Under the pieces are notes generated by a model. It was not told the origin of the DNA and ran no database searches. It saw only the letters and a program-made list of their open reading frames with translations. Shown piece by piece: positions 6,253-8,471 of a stretch of 8,471 bases of DNA; positions within the stretch are counted from its first letter, which is position 1, and each line of letters starts with the position of its first letter. Source of the DNA: Chlorobiota bacterium. GTDB taxonomy: Bacteria; Bacteroidota; Bacteroidia; Bacteroidales; B39-G9. Location of the stretch: the NCBI GenBank assembly GCA_030632095.1, contig DAOVJU010000123.1:1-8471 (forward strand), written 5' to 3'. A program made the position numbers and the translations under genes.

Positions 6253-8259
6253 ATGAAAAATCTATTACTATATCTAGTTATACTATGTTTTACTTCTGGT
6301 AGTTTAGTTTCTCAGGAAGTAATTTTCGAAACGCATATTGTAGATAATTTTTTTGATGGCCCGGGTGGGATAACAGTTGCTGATTTGAATAATGATAACA
6401 GGCCGGATATCATTTCAGCCGGTATAGATAATAATACCATTGCCTGGTGGCAAAACAATCCTGATAATCCTGTAACCTGGACAAAAAGAATAATAGATAA
6501 CGGGTTTATTGGGGCAATATATGTAAGTACCGGAGATATTGATGCCGATAACAATATTGATGTTCTTGGAGCTGCATGGAACGGAAATGAAATAGCATGG
6601 TGGCATAATAATGGAGAAGATTCCATTACATGGACAAAGCAAATAATAGATAATTTGGCAACTGGTGCCCATGAAATAATGTCTTATGATATTGATATGG
6701 ATGGCGATCTTGATATTATTGCTTCCATAGCCGGTATTAATACAATATCTTATTATTTAAATGATGGTAATTATCCGGTTACATGGACTAAACATATTGT
6801 TGATTCAACATTTAATGGTGTTAGATCGGTTGATTTAGCTGACCTTGATAGCGATGGAGACATTGATATTGTGGGAGCTGCTTTGTTAAGTCATGAAATT
6901 GCCTATTGGAGAAACGATGGAGAAGAGCCAATTGAATGGACAAAAATTCTGGTTAGTGATGATTTCGTGTTTTCTCATAAAGTAGTTATTGAAGATTTCA
7001 ATAATGATACTTATCCTGATATTTTAGGAACCGCATATAATGCAGGTGTGAAATTATGGTTAAATAATGGTGAAACCGGGATAATTCACTGGGACGAAGA
7101 ATATATTACTGATTTGAATACAGCTGTTATAGCACATCCAATTGATATAGATAATGATGATGACATAGATATTATATGCTCGGCACAAGGATTAGGAGTT
7201 GTTGAATTATACTTAAATGACGGTAATGAACCGATTAACTGGACTGAGCAATTTGTTGATAATTTACCTGGTGCATGGCCTTTGTTTTATGGTGATATTG
7301 ATAATGATTCTGATATAGATATTGTTTGTGGAGGTAGGAGCGCTAACAAAATAAAATGGTATGAAAACAAAGGTGTTGAAAATCCTTATGGTGAATTTGC
7401 ACCAATTGGTGCTGAATGGTATTATACCGAAAAATTTGCTTTTTCAGGCGATATTAAATATATTAAAATAGAATCGGTTGGTGATAGTTTAATTAATGGG
7501 AAATTGTGTAAAGTACTGAACAAAAGTACAGATATAGAGTGTCAGTTCAGGCCCTTAACTGAGTTTGTATATACTGAAGATAATAAGGTTTATTTCTACG
7601 ATTCTATATTCAGCGAATTCCAGGTTTTATATGATTATAGTCTTAATGAAGGTGATTCATGGTATATAAAATTAACCCAGGATTTAGAAATTGATTCGCT
7701 TAAAATTACAATTGATTCAATTGCTTATACAAACATAAATGATTGTAATCTGAAAACTCTTTACGTGAATTATAATTATGTTCAAAATCCATTGGGCTAC
7801 GATCTAACTTCAGTTATTATTGAAAAAGTTGGTGATATTCACTATTTGTTCAACAATTTTACCTGGCCTTTGATAGCTTGCGATGCAAATTATTCCGATG
7901 GGCTAAGATGCTATGAAGATTCTGTAGTTGGTTTCTATGAAACAGGCATTGCTGATTCGTGCACTTATGTTTATAATTGGGTAGATATTCAGGAGCATAG
8001 CAAAATTTCAGGTAGTATTAAAGTAATTCCAAATCCGGTAAGTATGGGATCACAAATAATTGTAAATGTTGAAAATGAAGTAATTAGTCAACTTAAAATT
8101 TTTGACATTAGTGGAAGAATAGTGTATAAAACCGGATTAAAAGCAGGCAAAAATCAAATTAGAATAGGCAATAAGAATTTTAAAGAAGGAATTTATCAAA
8201 TAGTACTTTTTAATAATGGAGTAGCTTCAGAAAAATGTAAAATGTTAATAAGTAAATAG
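6253..8259 (+). CDS. Secreted seven-bladed FG-GAP/VCBS beta-propeller protein with T9SS sorting domain
   Basis: 668 residues. The ATG at 6253 starts a signal peptide (MKNLLLYLVILCFTSGSLVSQ). Seven FG-GAP/VCBS-type repeats follow, each with an acidic calcium-loop motif of the form D-x-[DN]-x-D-x-x-x-D-[IV]. The motifs begin at residues 44, 95, 146, 197, 248, 298 and 348. Blades carry 'W.N.G..P..WT..IVD'. The last blade lacks the 'WT..IVD' strand, and the N-terminal 'FETHIVDNFF' matches it, as expected for a circularly closed propeller. Residues ~376-580 are an unassigned beta-rich region ('GAEWYYTEKF', four or more Cys) seen by me only as generic Bacteroidota secreted-protein sequence. Residues ~589-668 are a T9SS tail ('IPNPV...EGIYQIVLF...KMLISK'). 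No enzyme motif is visible; adhesion or ligand binding at the surface is inferred. It lies 41 bp after the esterase gene with no evident promoter or terminator between. Confidence 0.88.
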   Translation: MKNLLLYLVILCFTSGSLVSQEVIFETHIVDNFFDGPGGITVADLNNDNRPDIISAGIDNNTIAWWQNNPDNPVTWTKRIIDNGFIGAIYVSTGDIDADNNIDVLGAAWNGNEIAWWHNNGEDSITWTKQIIDNLATGAHEIMSYDIDMDGDLDIIASIAGINTISYYLNDGNYPVTWTKHIVDSTFNGVRSVDLADLDSDGDIDIVGAALLSHEIAYWRNDGEEPIEWTKILVSDDFVFSHKVVIEDFNNDTYPDILGTAYNAGVKLWLNNGETGIIHWDEEYITDLNTAVIAHPIDIDNDDDIDIICSAQGLGVVELYLNDGNEPINWTEQFVDNLPGAWPLFYGDIDNDSDIDIVCGGRSANKIKWYENKGVENPYGEFAPIGAEWYYTEKFAFSGDIKYIKIESVGDSLINGKLCKVLNKSTDIECQFRPLTEFVYTEDNKVYFYDSIFSEFQVLYDYSLNEGDSWYIKLTQDLEIDSLKITIDSIAYTNINDCNLKTLYVNYNYVQNPLGYDLTSVIIEKVGDIHYLFNNFTWPLIACDANYSDGLRCYEDSVVGFYETGIADSCTYVYNWVDIQEHSKISGSIKVIPNPVSMGSQIIVNVENEVISQLKIFDISGRIVYKTGLKAGKNQIRIGNKNFKEGIYQIVLFNNGVASEKCKMLISK

Positions 8260-8277
8260 AAATTAAATCAATTTATT

Positions 8278-8293
8278 ATTATCAATTGATAAT
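8278..8293. repeat. 16-bp perfect palindrome after the propeller gene
   Basis: ATTATCAATTGATAAT is its own reverse complement and starts 19 bp after the stop codon. It could be a dimeric-protein binding site or a weak transcript-end hairpin. It has no loop and no flanking G/C pairs, so a stable RNA hairpin is unlikely. Confidence 0.6.
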
Positions 8294-8341
8294 TGAAACC
8301 TTCCTGTAGGAATTGGATTCTTACAAAATAGAAAATTCAAA

Positions 8342-8369
8342 TTTGGACAACATGCCTTTGCATGCCAAA
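8342..8369. repeat. Compound inverted repeat, potential hairpin
   Basis: TTTGG, then a 4-base bulge (acaa), then CATGC, a loop of four (cttt), GCATG and CCAAA. Ten base pairs can form with one bulge. An alternative pairing, CTTTG with CAAAG around CATGC, competes. No T-run follows, so it is a structure candidate rather than a terminator. Confidence 0.45.
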
Positions 8370-8389
8370 GTGCTTCGTTAAGTGCCTAA

Positions 8390-8471
8390 TTAGTGCGTGT
8401 CTATAAAGTCAAGAGTTTGTTCAGAAAGTTCGAGTTCTAGGCTTGCGAAGCCTGAAAAATGGGAGTTTACT
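8390..8471 (-). other. Possible 3' end of a minus-strand ORF, or part of a dispersed intergenic repeat
   Basis: On the minus strand one frame is open from the window edge to a TAA at 8392-8390, giving about 26 residues that include 'HFSGFASLELELSEQTLDF' and end in 'IDTH'. The AGGCTT-gcg-AAGCCT hairpin lies inside it and encodes the 'GFAS' part. This could be the end of a convergent gene. The embedded hairpin instead suggests a repeated intergenic element in which the ORF is accidental. Too little is visible to decide. Confidence 0.22.

Larger units (their letters stand above)
8260..8471. other. Non-coding right end with several inverted repeats
   Basis: 212 bases after the propeller gene, with no + strand gene. 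Besides the palindrome at 8278-8293 it holds TTCCT-gt-AGGAA (8301-8312), a compound hairpin (8342-8369) and AGGCTT-gcg-AAGCCT (8439-8453). None is followed by a T-run, so none is a standard rho-independent terminator. From about 8340 the base composition is visibly richer in G+C than the A/T-rich stretch just before it. Confidence 0.55.

Noticed and set aside
6312..6672. Two overlapping minus-strand ORFs opposite the propeller gene
   Set aside because: Antisense shadows of the repetitive FG-GAP coding sequence, with no independent support.
8421..8453. tRNA T-arm-like string (GTTCGAGTTC) near the right end
   Set aside because: The flanking bases do not form a T-stem, and no D-arm, anticodon arm or acceptor stem can be drawn.

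Overview
The window is AT-rich and codes almost entirely on the + strand. It reads as a chromosomal piece of a Bacteroidota bacterium. The main evidence is that three of its seven genes (2-1834, 2792-4483, 6253-8259) end in a roughly 80-residue type IX secretion (T9SS) sorting domain, with a PNP motif near its start, a 'GIY' strand and a short basic tail. Shine-Dalgarno sites are weak or absent, as is usual in that phylum. I cannot name the genus.

Layout. (a) 2-1834: 3' part of a secreted right-handed beta-helix protein built from at least two tandem 355-residue units. (b) 1853-2359: exported bacterial SH3-domain protein. (c) 2376-2759: small four-helix membrane protein. (d) 2792-4483: secreted Ntn-type amide hydrolase (choloylglycine hydrolase/C45-like) followed by an Ig-like domain and a T9SS tail. 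(e) 4480-4863: SnoaL/NTF2-like cytosolic protein overlapping (d) by ATGA. (f) 4864-5041: gap holding nine ATGAC-type boxes spaced about 11 bp. (g) 5042-6211: exported esterase-D-like alpha/beta hydrolase with C-terminal TPRs, GTG start. (h) 6253-8259: secreted seven-bladed FG-GAP/VCBS beta-propeller with a T9SS tail. (i) 8260-8471: non-coding, hairpin-rich region, perhaps with the last codons of a minus-strand ORF.

Genes (a)-(e) are separated by 18, 16, 32 and -4 bp and could be one transcription unit. Genes (g) and (h) follow the box array and lie 41 bp apart. Most products are exported, so the region looks like a block of surface and secreted proteins. Nothing in the sequence ties them into one pathway.

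The most unusual structure is a pair of direct repeats of about 40 bp exactly flanking the hydrolase gene. The left copy, at the end of the membrane-protein gene, is a degraded duplicate of the first 13 codons of the SnoaL-like gene (ATG changed to ATA, then a premature TAA). It marks a past insertion or duplication at this spot. The helically spaced 11-bp box array and the mosaic identity of the 1065-bp repeat are the next most interesting features. I found no defence system, CRISPR array, RNA gene or intact mobile element.
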